From Pseudonocardia sediminis (GTDB lineage: Bacteria; Actinomycetota; Actinomycetes; Mycobacteriales; Pseudonocardiaceae), in contig NZ_SHKL01000001.1 in the NCBI RefSeq assembly GCF_004217185.1, forward strand, positions 3,408,001 to 3,472,000: a stretch of DNA of 64,000 bases, given 5' to 3'. The notes beneath the pieces are model-generated. The model was not told the origin of the DNA. It worked only from the letters and a program-made list of their open reading frames with translations, and did no database searches. A program made the position numbers and the translations under genes. This document shows, in pieces, positions 33,694 through 40,734 of the stretch; the first letter of the stretch is position 1, and each line of letters opens with the position of its first letter.

Positions 33694-34875
33694 GTGAGCG
33701 AGACGCTGACGAAGTTGCCCGCGCTGGTCCCGGAGCCGGTGGAGCTGCCCGGCCACCTGGCGCAGCTGCGCGCTGAGGTACGCGAGTTCCTGGCTGCCGA
33801 ACGCGCGGCCGGGAAGTGGACGCCCGGTGCCGACGTCTGGCTCTCGGGCTGGGACGCCGAGTTCTCGAAGCGCCTCGGGGCCCGGGGCTGGCTCGGGATG
33901 ACGATCCCCACCGAGTACGGCGGGCAGGGACGTACCGCGCTGGACCGCTACGTCGTGACCGAGGAGCTGCTCGCCGCCGGGGCGCCGGTGGCCGCGCACT
34001 GGGTCGCCGACCGTCAGATCGGACCGTCGCTGATGCGCTTCGGCACCGAGGAGCAGCGGCGGAAATTCCTGCCCGGCATCGCCCGCGGCGAGATCTACTT
34101 CGGCATCGGCATGTCCGAACCCGACTCCGGGTCCGACCTCGCGTCGGTCCGCACCCGCGCGGACAGGGTCGACGGCGGCTGGGAGATGACCGGCACCAAG
34201 GTCTGGACGTCCGGTGCCCACCACGCGCACGCGTTCTTCGCCCTGGTGCGGACCTCGCCCAAGGACGAGAACAACCGGCACGCCGGCCTGTCGCAGTTCC
34301 TCGTCGAGCTGGACCGCCCGGGCATCACGATCCGTCCGATCCCCCTGCTCACCGGGGCGCACCACTTCAACGAGGTCGTGTTCGACCACGTGTTCATCCC
34401 GGACGAGATGGTCTTCGGCGAGCTGAGCTCGGGCTGGGCCCAGGTGACCGGTGAGCTGGCGTTCGAGCGGTCCGGGCCGGAGCGGTTCCTCTCGACGTTC
34501 CCGCTGCTCGCCTCCCTGGTGGGGGAGCTGGGGAAAGCGTCGGACGTCGACGCGGGTACCCGCCGGGAGATCGGCGCGCTGGTCTCGCGGCTGTGGACGC
34601 TGCGGCGGATGTCGCTGGCCGTGGCCGGGGCGCTGGAGTCCGGCGAGGCCCCGGAGCTGGCGGCGGCGCTGGTCAAGGACCTCGGCACCCGCTACGAGAA
34701 CGAGATCGTCGACGCCTCGCGCCTGCTCGTCGACATCCCGCCGGACCCCGGCGCCGAGCCCGGCTTCGCCCGGCTGCTCGCCGAGGCCGTCCAGCACGCC
34801 CCCGGCTTCACGCTGCGCGGCGGCACGAACGAGGTCCTGCGCGGCATCGTCGCGCGGGGGATGGGGCTGCGCTGA
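33694..34875 (+). CDS. Acyl-CoA dehydrogenase, larger subunit of a pair
   Basis: A 393-residue FadE-type flavoprotein. The N-terminal helical domain (LRAEVREFLAAERAAG and RGWLGMTIPTEYGGQG) is followed by the FAD-binding beta domain (GIGMSEPDSGSDLASVRT, MTGTKVWTSGAHHAHAFFALVRT). The C-terminal helices end PGFTLRGGTNEVLRGIVARGMGL, with the glycine-rich GGTNE loop that contacts FAD. GTG 33694 lies after a weak AGGATGG ribosome site. The stop overlaps the start of a second, shorter acyl-CoA dehydrogenase gene. This coupling matches the heteromeric FadE pairs of actinobacteria that act on CoA esters of steroid side chains and other bulky acids. Confidence 0.88.
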   Translation: MSETLTKLPALVPEPVELPGHLAQLRAEVREFLAAERAAGKWTPGADVWLSGWDAEFSKRLGARGWLGMTIPTEYGGQGRTALDRYVVTEELLAAGAPVAAHWVADRQIGPSLMRFGTEEQRRKFLPGIARGEIYFGIGMSEPDSGSDLASVRTRADRVDGGWEMTGTKVWTSGAHHAHAFFALVRTSPKDENNRHAGLSQFLVELDRPGITIRPIPLLTGAHHFNEVVFDHVFIPDEMVFGELSSGWAQVTGELAFERSGPERFLSTFPLLASLVGELGKASDVDAGTRREIGALVSRLWTLRRMSLAVAGALESGEAPELAAALVKDLGTRYENEIVDASRLLVDIPPDPGAEPGFARLLAEAVQHAPGFTLRGGTNEVLRGIVARGMGLR

Positions 34876-35891
34876 TGAGTTCTGAGCTGCGAGAACTGGC
34901 CGAGTCGGTCTTCGTCGACGCCTACGACCGTGACGCCGTCGGCCTCGACACCGACCTCTGGAAGACCTGCGAGCAGACCGGCCTGGCCCGGATGACGCTG
35001 CCCGAGTCGGCCGGGGGCAGCGAGGGCACGCTCGCCGACGCCGCCGCGCTGCTCGAGGCCGCGGGCGCGCACGCGGCGCGGGTGCCGCTGGCCGAGACCG
35101 ACCTGCTCGGTGGCTGGCTCGCCCACGCCGCCGGCCTGGACGTCCCGGACGGGCCGCTGGTGGCCGTCGCCGCCGACCTCGACGTCGCCGCGGACGGCAC
35201 CGTGTCCGGGACGCTGCCGCGCGTGCCGTGGGGCCGGGCGGTCTCCACGGTCGTCGTGCTCACCGGGGCGCGGGTCGTCGTGCTGTCGCCGTCGGCGCTG
35301 ACCGTGCACGAGGGCACGAACGTCGCCGAGGAGCCGCGGGACACGCTCGTCGCCTCCGGTGCCACCCCGCTCGCCGCCGGTGACGCCCCGGACGGCGCCG
35401 CCGAGGAGCTCGCGCTGCGGGCCGCGCTGGGCCGTTCGCTGCTGCTGGCCGGGGCCGCCCGCGGCGCGCTGGCCCGCTCGATCGGCTACGCGGGGGAGCG
35501 GGTGCAGTTCGGCCGTCCGATCGCGAAGTTCCAGGCCGTGCAGCAGCAGCTCGCCGAGGCCGGGTCCGAGGTCGCCGCCGCGGCCGCCGCCTCCGCCGCC
35601 GCGGCGCGCACGGCGTCGGACCGCGGGTTCGCCGACGACGCGACGACGTTCGCGATCGCCGCCGCCAAGTCCCGGTGCGGGGCGAGCGCCACCGCGGTGG
35701 CCCGGATCGCGCACCAGGTGCACGGCGCGATCGGCTTCACCCGCGAGCACGACCTGCGCCTGACCACCACGCGTCTGTGGGCCTGGCGCGACGAGGACGG
35801 CAACGACTCTTACTGGAACGGCGTCGTCGGCACCCGCGCCCTGAACGCCGGCCCCGACGGCCTCTGGCCACTGGTCACCGGCACCCCCTGA
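34875..35891 (+). CDS. Acyl-CoA dehydrogenase, smaller subunit of a pair
   Basis: A 338-residue acyl-CoA dehydrogenase homologue, shorter than usual because the central beta domain is reduced. The C-terminal helical domain is clear: GRSLLLAGAARGALARSIGYAGERVQFGRPIAKFQAVQQQLAE and IAHQVHGAIGFTREHDLRLTTTRLWAWRDEDGN. RVQFGRPI.KFQA.QQ is the family motif. It overlaps the upstream dehydrogenase (TGATG), consistent with a heterodimer or heterotetramer in which the two halves share FAD sites. Substrate unknown. A terminator hairpin made of repeat-family-A sequence follows at 35905. Confidence 0.86.
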   Translation: MSSELRELAESVFVDAYDRDAVGLDTDLWKTCEQTGLARMTLPESAGGSEGTLADAAALLEAAGAHAARVPLAETDLLGGWLAHAAGLDVPDGPLVAVAADLDVAADGTVSGTLPRVPWGRAVSTVVVLTGARVVVLSPSALTVHEGTNVAEEPRDTLVASGATPLAAGDAPDGAAEELALRAALGRSLLLAGAARGALARSIGYAGERVQFGRPIAKFQAVQQQLAEAGSEVAAAAAASAAAARTASDRGFADDATTFAIAAAKSRCGASATAVARIAHQVHGAIGFTREHDLRLTTTRLWAWRDEDGNDSYWNGVVGTRALNAGPDGLWPLVTGTP

Positions 35892-35904
35892 CCCTCGGCT
35901 GACA

Positions 35905-35949
35905 CGAGAGCCCCGTTCGTCCGGATCGGCTGGACGAACGGGGCTCTCG
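35905..35949 (+). terminator. Terminator hairpin of the acyl-CoA dehydrogenase pair
   Basis: A perfect 18-bp stem: CGAGAGCCCCGTTCGTCC (35905-35922), 9-base loop, GGACGAACGGGGCTCTCG (35932-35949). The right arm is the same as the core of the repeat units that follow, so terminator and repeat family A share an origin. Confidence 0.85.
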
Positions 35950-36133
35950 CATAGCCGGGGCCCGCACCAGGGCCACGAGCGTGGGTGCGCGAGCGGAGCT
36001 CCCCTCCAGCCCGTTTGGACGGACGGGGCTCTCGCGTAGCCGGGGCCCGGCACCAGGGCCACGAGTGTGGGTTGCACGAACGGAGCTCTCGTCCACCCCG
36101 GTTGGACGGACGGAGCTCTCGTGCAGTCCGGCG
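35939..36133. repeat. Repeat family A: tandem 85-87 bp units
   Basis: Two full units and a partial third start at 35939, 36024 and 36111 with GGGGCTCTCG or GGAGCTCTCG, separated by 85 and 87 bases. Each full unit also contains CAGGGCCACGAG and a GGAGCT palindromic core followed by CCAGCC- or CCACCC-type sequence. The same core is present at 11634-11694. The 253-base gap 35892-36144 is filled almost entirely by this and the terminator, with no coding sequence. Confidence 0.85.
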
Positions 36134-36144
36134 GGCCCGGGGGG

Positions 36145-36633
36145 TCAGCCCTGGGGGATCTTGCGGAAATCCCAGCTGGTGATCTTGTCGGGGTTGACGC
36201 GCATCCAGGCGTGACGGCCGTCGTGGCCGTAGGAGCCGTTGAAGTAGCGCTCACCCATGAGCCGCTCGACGCGCTCGAGGGTCTCGTTCGGCTCGCCGGT
36301 GCGCGGCACCTCGCCGACCACTTCGACGGTCCCGCGGATCTCCACGCCGCGCAGCTCGGCGTAGTCGTGACCGGCGTCGACGACGACCGCGATCCGCGGG
36401 TCGGCCTGCAGGTCGGTCCAGCGCTGGCTCTTCGACAGCGTCGAGAACCAGAGCGCACCGGCGTCCCAGAGGTACCAGAGCGGGGTGGCGTGCGGGCCGT
36501 TCGTGCCGTTGGTGGCGGCACGGCAGGTGCGCTGCTCGGCGAGGAACGCGTCGACCTCCTCGGAGGTCATGGCGATCTTGCGCATGCGGCGCTGGGGCTT
36601 CGGTTCCTGTGCTGCCTGGGACTGCTCCGTCAT
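36145..36633 (-). CDS. Pyridoxamine 5'-phosphate oxidase-family split-barrel protein
   Basis: A 162-residue FMN/F420-binding split-barrel protein. The barrel strands are RTCRAATNGTNGPHATPLWYLWDAGALWFST, SQRWTDLQADPRIAVVVDAG and ELRGVEIRGTVEVVGE, and the end is WMRVNPDKITSWDFRKIPQ, the usual tail of PPOX-class TIGR-type proteins. ATG 36633 has a TACCGT hexamer six bases upstream and no ribosome site, consistent with a leaderless transcript. Such proteins reduce or bind F420, biliverdin or haem, or act in FMN redox. It sits just downstream of, and on the same strand as, the MetE-like gene. Confidence 0.82.
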   Translation of the reverse strand: MTEQSQAAQEPKPQRRMRKIAMTSEEVDAFLAEQRTCRAATNGTNGPHATPLWYLWDAGALWFSTLSKSQRWTDLQADPRIAVVVDAGHDYAELRGVEIRGTVEVVGEVPRTGEPNETLERVERLMGERYFNGSYGHDGRHAWMRVNPDKITSWDFRKIPQG

Positions 36634-36655
36634 GTGCCGACGGTAACGCGCGTGA

Positions 36656-37822
36656 TCAGCCCCAGAGCCGCTCGGTGGCGAGCTTCGCACCGGCCGAGAG
36701 GGCCCGGAACTTCTCCCAGACGACGCTCGGGTGCACCTCGGGGTGGAACGAGGCCCGCGAGGAGAACCCGCAGTCCGCGCCCGCGACGACGTTCTCCCGC
36801 CCGACGATCCCGGCGTAGAGCTCGAGAGTGTCGGCGATCAGCTCCGGGTGCTCGACGTAGTTCGTCGCGTGCCCGAGCAGACCCGGGATGAGGATCTTGC
36901 CCTCGGGCAGGGCGATGTCGCGCCAGATCTTCCACTCGTGCTGGTGGCGTGGGTTGGCGACCTCGAAGGAGTAGGCGCCCGCGTTCACCTTGAGCATGAG
37001 TGGGGCGATGTCGCGGAAGTCCAGGTCGTGGATCCGCGGGCCGTGGTTGAGGCCGTAGCAGGTGTGCAGGCGGATCTTCTCCGGCGGGATCCCGCGCAGG
37101 GCGTGGTTGAGGATCTCGATGTGCTGCTCGGCGTCGCGGCGTCGCTGCTCCGGGGTGGTGGCCGGGTTCTCCGAGAGGTACTCGATCAGCCAGGGGTCGT
37201 CGACCTGCAGCACGAAACCGGCGTCGATGATCCCCAGGTACTCCTCGCGCAGGGCCTCGGCGACGGCGGAGAGGTACTCGCCGTAGGAGCCGTAGTACTC
37301 GTTGCGGCCGAACCCGCTCGGGCTGGTCGAGGGCAGGAACGCCTCGGTGACCGACCCCTCCGGCTGGGCGGCGATCGCCGCGCGCAGGTTGGCGACGTCG
37401 ATCGCGAGCTGCTCGTGGCCGTCGTAGCTGACGGGCGCGTTGCAGACCATCGTGGTCATGGGGCTGACCTGGTCCTTGTACTTGCCCAGGTAGCCGGCGT
37501 AGTAGTCCGGGAACGCGTCGATCTCGACCTGCCACGACGGCGGCATGAGCTTCTCGCCCGCGCCGGCGGAGAACCCGGCCAGGCGGTCCTTGACGTAGGT
37601 CAGGAAGCTGACCTTGCTCATCTCGCCGTCGGTGACGACGTCGATGCCGGCGCCGACCTGGGAGGCGACGACCTCGTCCACCGCGCCGGTGACGCGCTTG
37701 GCGTAGCCGTCGGCGTCGTAGGGGCGGCCGTGCTCCTTCTCCCGCATGATCTCGAGCAGGTCGTGCGGCCGTCCGAGGCTGCCGACGTGCGTGGTCAGGA
37801 TGCGGTCGGTGCTGCGCTGCAT
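36656..37822 (-). CDS. MetE-like cobalamin-independent methyltransferase (UROD/MetE superfamily)
   Basis: A 388-residue protein equal to the C-terminal catalytic half of MetE. The zinc ligands are RLHTCYG (His-x-Cys), the Glu in SFEVANPRHQHEW and the Cys in GADCGFSSR. The N-terminus (TTHVGSLGRPHDLLEIMR) and GIDVVTDGEMSKVSFL are the typical start of this group. It lacks the MetE N-terminal folate domain, so it is more like epoxyalkane:coenzyme M transferase or the short methyltransferases of unknown substrate. A direct role in methionine synthesis with methyl-folate is unlikely without that domain. It is divergent from the decarboxylase gene, with which it may share control. Confidence 0.8.
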   Translation of the reverse strand: MQRSTDRILTTHVGSLGRPHDLLEIMREKEHGRPYDADGYAKRVTGAVDEVVASQVGAGIDVVTDGEMSKVSFLTYVKDRLAGFSAGAGEKLMPPSWQVEIDAFPDYYAGYLGKYKDQVSPMTTMVCNAPVSYDGHEQLAIDVANLRAAIAAQPEGSVTEAFLPSTSPSGFGRNEYYGSYGEYLSAVAEALREEYLGIIDAGFVLQVDDPWLIEYLSENPATTPEQRRRDAEQHIEILNHALRGIPPEKIRLHTCYGLNHGPRIHDLDFRDIAPLMLKVNAGAYSFEVANPRHQHEWKIWRDIALPEGKILIPGLLGHATNYVEHPELIADTLELYAGIVGRENVVAGADCGFSSRASFHPEVHPSVVWEKFRALSAGAKLATERLWG

Positions 37823-37960
37823 GGTTCCGGGACGGTAGGGCGCCCGGACCGCCGGTGACAGGCGTGCGTTCCCGCACGGGGAACCGGAGCGCCGCGGCGA
37901 TGTCCGCGCACGGGGACCGGGGTGGAGCGCGGGACCGGTGCGCGGGAGAGGATCTCGGAC

Positions 37961-39193
37961 GTGCGCACCGAACCGTCGTCCGTCCCGCCGCCCGCGCCGT
38001 CCCCGGCTCTGGAACGGCTCCTGGGGTCCGACCGGCCGACGCCCTATCTCGCGCTGGACCCGCAGGTCGTCGCCGACCGCCACGACCGGCTGGCCGCGGC
38101 GTTCGCCCCGGCGCGGATGCTCTACGCGGTCAAGGCGTGCCCGGAGCCGTCGGTGCTGGCGGCACTGGTGGCGCGGGGGAGCGGGTTCGACGTCGCGAGC
38201 CACGAGGAGATCCGCCTGTGCGTGGCCGCCGGCGCGGACCCGGACCTGATCCAGCACGGCAACCCCGTCCGCGGGCCGGGAGCCGCCGCGGCCGCGTACG
38301 CGCTGGGGGTGCGACGGTTCGTCACCGACAGCGTCGAGGACGTCGAGCAGCTCGCCGTCGAGGCACCGGGCTCGCGGGTGCTGGTGCGGCTGATGGTCGC
38401 CGACGCCGGGTCGGCGACCCCGTTCTTCGGCAAGTTCGGAGCGTTGCCCGACGAGGCCGTGCGGCTGCTCGCCGCCGTCGCCGACGCCGGGCTGACCGCG
38501 GCCGGGGTGACGTTCCACGCGGGCTCGCAGCAGACGCTGCCCGGCACCTACGCCGACGCCGTCGCGCTCGCGCTGGGGGTCGCCGGACGGGCCGGCCTGC
38601 GCCGCCCCGAGCTGGACCTGGGCGGCGGCTGGCCGGTGCCCTACCGGTCCGGGGTCGCCGGGCCGGAGGAGTTCGCCGCCGCCGTCGACGGCGCGGTGTC
38701 GGCCGCCGTCGCGGCCGGGGACGTCGAGGGCGCGGACCTGCTGCTCGAACCCGGACGCGCGCTCGTCGCCGAGGCGGGGGTGCTGCGCTCGCGGGTGCTG
38801 CGGGTGTCGCGACGGCCGGGCGTCGACCACCGCCGGTGGGTCTACCTCGACGTCGGCCGCTACCAGGGGCTGGCCGAGACCGAGGGCGAGGCGATCGGCT
38901 ACCCGCTGCGCGTCCCGGGCCGCACCGGTGCCCCCGGCCCGGTGGTGATCGCCGGCCCCACCTGCGACGGCGACGATGTGATCTACCGCCGCACCCCGTG
39001 CGCCCTGCCGCTGGACCTGCGGGCCGGCGATCTCGTCGACCTCCTGCACACCGGCGCGTACACCTCCAGCTACGCCTCGGTCGGGTTCAACGGGTTCGGG
39101 CCCCTGACGGTCGTCGTCGCCGACACCGCTCCGGAGGTACCGGCGACCCCCGCCGGTGTGCTGCACCCCACGCCCTGCAGCCTCAAGGAGTGA
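37961..39193 (+). CDS. Type III PLP-dependent ornithine/diaminopimelate-type decarboxylase
   Basis: About 410 residues from GTG 37961 (an AGAGGA site lies nine bases upstream). It is an alanine-racemase-fold decarboxylase. The PLP lysine is K58 in MLYAVKACPE, H186 in TFHAGSQ stacks on the ring, the glycine loop is GGGWP and the phosphate-binding motif is EPGRALV. The catalytic cysteine is C335 in PTCDGDD, and the C-terminal aromatic loop is YTSSYASVGFNGF. These are the marks of ODC/DapDC/arginine-decarboxylase group III. The next gene is a fused AdoMet decarboxylase-spermidine synthase, so ornithine (to putrescine) is the favoured substrate. Confidence 0.88.
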   Translation: MRTEPSSVPPPAPSPALERLLGSDRPTPYLALDPQVVADRHDRLAAAFAPARMLYAVKACPEPSVLAALVARGSGFDVASHEEIRLCVAAGADPDLIQHGNPVRGPGAAAAAYALGVRRFVTDSVEDVEQLAVEAPGSRVLVRLMVADAGSATPFFGKFGALPDEAVRLLAAVADAGLTAAGVTFHAGSQQTLPGTYADAVALALGVAGRAGLRRPELDLGGGWPVPYRSGVAGPEEFAAAVDGAVSAAVAAGDVEGADLLLEPGRALVAEAGVLRSRVLRVSRRPGVDHRRWVYLDVGRYQGLAETEGEAIGYPLRVPGRTGAPGPVVIAGPTCDGDDVIYRRTPCALPLDLRAGDLVDLLHTGAYTSSYASVGFNGFGPLTVVVADTAPEVPATPAGVLHPTPCSLKE

Positions 39194-39250
39194 TCAAAGG
39201 AGCCCGATGGGGGAGGACACCCCCGACACCCGACGGTTACCGTTTCCGAC

Positions 39251-40579
39251 GTGTCACCGTCCTTCACCGCCCCGATCACCGACCGTCACCCCGCGCAGGT
39301 CGCGGGTGACGGCAGCAGCCTCGTCGCCGGACTCCCCGGTCCGGACGCCCCCACCCTGTCCACGTCGTCGCATCCGGTGGGCCGACATGTGCTGGCCGAG
39401 CTCGGCGGGATCGATCCGGGTCTGCTGGACGACGCCGCCCGGCTGCGGGAGATCCTCGGACGGTCGCTGACCGAGGCCGGCGCGCAGGTGCGTCAGATCG
39501 TCGTCGAGGCGTTCGAGCCCCAGGGCGTCACGGTCGTCGCGGTGCTCGCCGAGTCGCACGCGTCGATCCACACCTGGCCCGAGCTCGGCGGCATGCACGT
39601 CGACGTGTTCACCTGCGGTGACGACGCCGACCCGGTCGCCGCGGTCCGCCTGCTCGCCGAGGGAGTCGGCGCAGGCGACACCGCGCTGCAGGTCGTCTCC
39701 CGCGGCGGTGTGCCGCGCACCGTCACCGAGCCGATCTCCGAGGGCCTGACCCGGCGCTGGGACCTCGGCACCGTGCACCACAGCTCCGCGACGCCGTTCC
39801 AGCGCGTGATGGTCGCCGACACCGCGCACGGCGTCACCCTGTTCTGCGACGACGAGCGCCAGAGCACCGAGCACACCCAGCTGACCTACCACGAGGCGCT
39901 GGTCTGGCCGGGCGCGATGCTCGCCCGCAACCTCGACCGGGTGCTGATCGTCGGCTCCAGCGAGGGCGTGGCCAGCGAGATGGCCGTCGCCGCGGGCGCG
40001 AGCCACGTCGACCACGTCGACATCGACACCGACTGTGTGCGGATCTGCGCCGAGCACCTGCCCTACGGCTACACCCCGGAGACCCTCGCCGCCGCCGAGC
40101 GCGGCGACGGCCCGATCCGCCTGACCTACGCCGACGGACGGCAGTTCGTGCTCGACTCGACCGAGCACTGGGACCTGATCATCGTCGACCTCCCCGACGA
40201 GCGCCCGGACGAGCCCGACGCCCAGATCAACCTGCTCTACGCCGAGGACTTCGTCCGCGCCTGCGCCGACCGCCTCACCGACGGCGGGGTGCTGGTGTTC
40301 CAGGCCGGCAGCCCGGCCGTCTGGCGCGACGCCACGCTGCGCTCGGCCTGGACCCGGTTCGACTCGGTGTTCGGCGCGACCGGCGGGCGCGGGGTCTACA
40401 TCGGCTGCGAGGAGCACGAGTGGGCGTTCCTGGCCGGCGTGCGCTCCGACCCGGGCGACCCCGGCGAGGTGACCGCCGCGCGGCTGGCCCAGGCGCCGTC
40501 GCGGCCGGAGACGATCGACGAGACCAGCCTGCGTCACCGGCTCGTCGCGCCGCTGTCGCTGCGACGTCTCACGGAGTGA
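39251..40579 (+). CDS. Fused S-adenosylmethionine decarboxylase and spermidine synthase (SpeD-SpeE)
   Basis: A 442-residue two-domain enzyme. Residues about 40-165 are a class 1b AdoMet decarboxylase: LAESHASIHTWPELGGMHVDVFTCG contains the self-cleavage site E101/S102 that generates the pyruvoyl group. Residues about 190-430 are an aminopropyltransferase with YHEALVWP, LIVGSSEGVASEMAVAAGASHVDHVDID and YADGRQFVLDSTEHWDLIIVDLPDE. The usual GGGDGG loop is GSSEGV here, with Glu in place of the amine-contacting Asp, a possible sign of altered amine specificity. SpeD-SpeE fusions are known from some bacteria. With the upstream decarboxylase it makes a compact route from ornithine and AdoMet to spermidine. 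The start codon (GTG) has no good ribosome site. Confidence 0.87.
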   Translation: MSPSFTAPITDRHPAQVAGDGSSLVAGLPGPDAPTLSTSSHPVGRHVLAELGGIDPGLLDDAARLREILGRSLTEAGAQVRQIVVEAFEPQGVTVVAVLAESHASIHTWPELGGMHVDVFTCGDDADPVAAVRLLAEGVGAGDTALQVVSRGGVPRTVTEPISEGLTRRWDLGTVHHSSATPFQRVMVADTAHGVTLFCDDERQSTEHTQLTYHEALVWPGAMLARNLDRVLIVGSSEGVASEMAVAAGASHVDHVDIDTDCVRICAEHLPYGYTPETLAAAERGDGPIRLTYADGRQFVLDSTEHWDLIIVDLPDERPDEPDAQINLLYAEDFVRACADRLTDGGVLVFQAGSPAVWRDATLRSAWTRFDSVFGATGGRGVYIGCEEHEWAFLAGVRSDPGDPGEVTAARLAQAPSRPETIDETSLRHRLVAPLSLRRLTE

Positions 40580-40591
40580 CCGGAGCCTGAC

Positions 40592-40621
40592 GGCACCCCG
40601 GCCGGACCCGGCCGGGGTGCC
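40592..40621 (+). terminator. Terminator after the polyamine genes
   Basis: A perfect 13-bp stem, GGCACCCCGGCCG and CGGCCGGGGTGCC, with a GACC loop, 12 bases after the SpeD-SpeE stop codon. Confidence 0.8.
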
Positions 40622-40721
40622 CTACCGGACCAGCGGGACGAACCGGATTCGCCCTCCGGTCGCGCACACGATTCCGCGTGTTCAGCCGGAGTTCGCCGGA
40701 GAACCCCTGAACGGGGGTTGC

Positions 40722-40727
40722 TAGTCT
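40722..40727 (+). promoter_or_regulatory. -10-like hexamer of a leaderless start (TAGTCT)
   Basis: TAGTCT ends seven bases before the GTG of the flippase-kinase gene, with no ribosome site between. Just upstream AACCCC/GGGGTT (around 40702-40719) forms a small inverted repeat. Confidence 0.5.
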
Positions 40728-40734
40728 GGCGATC

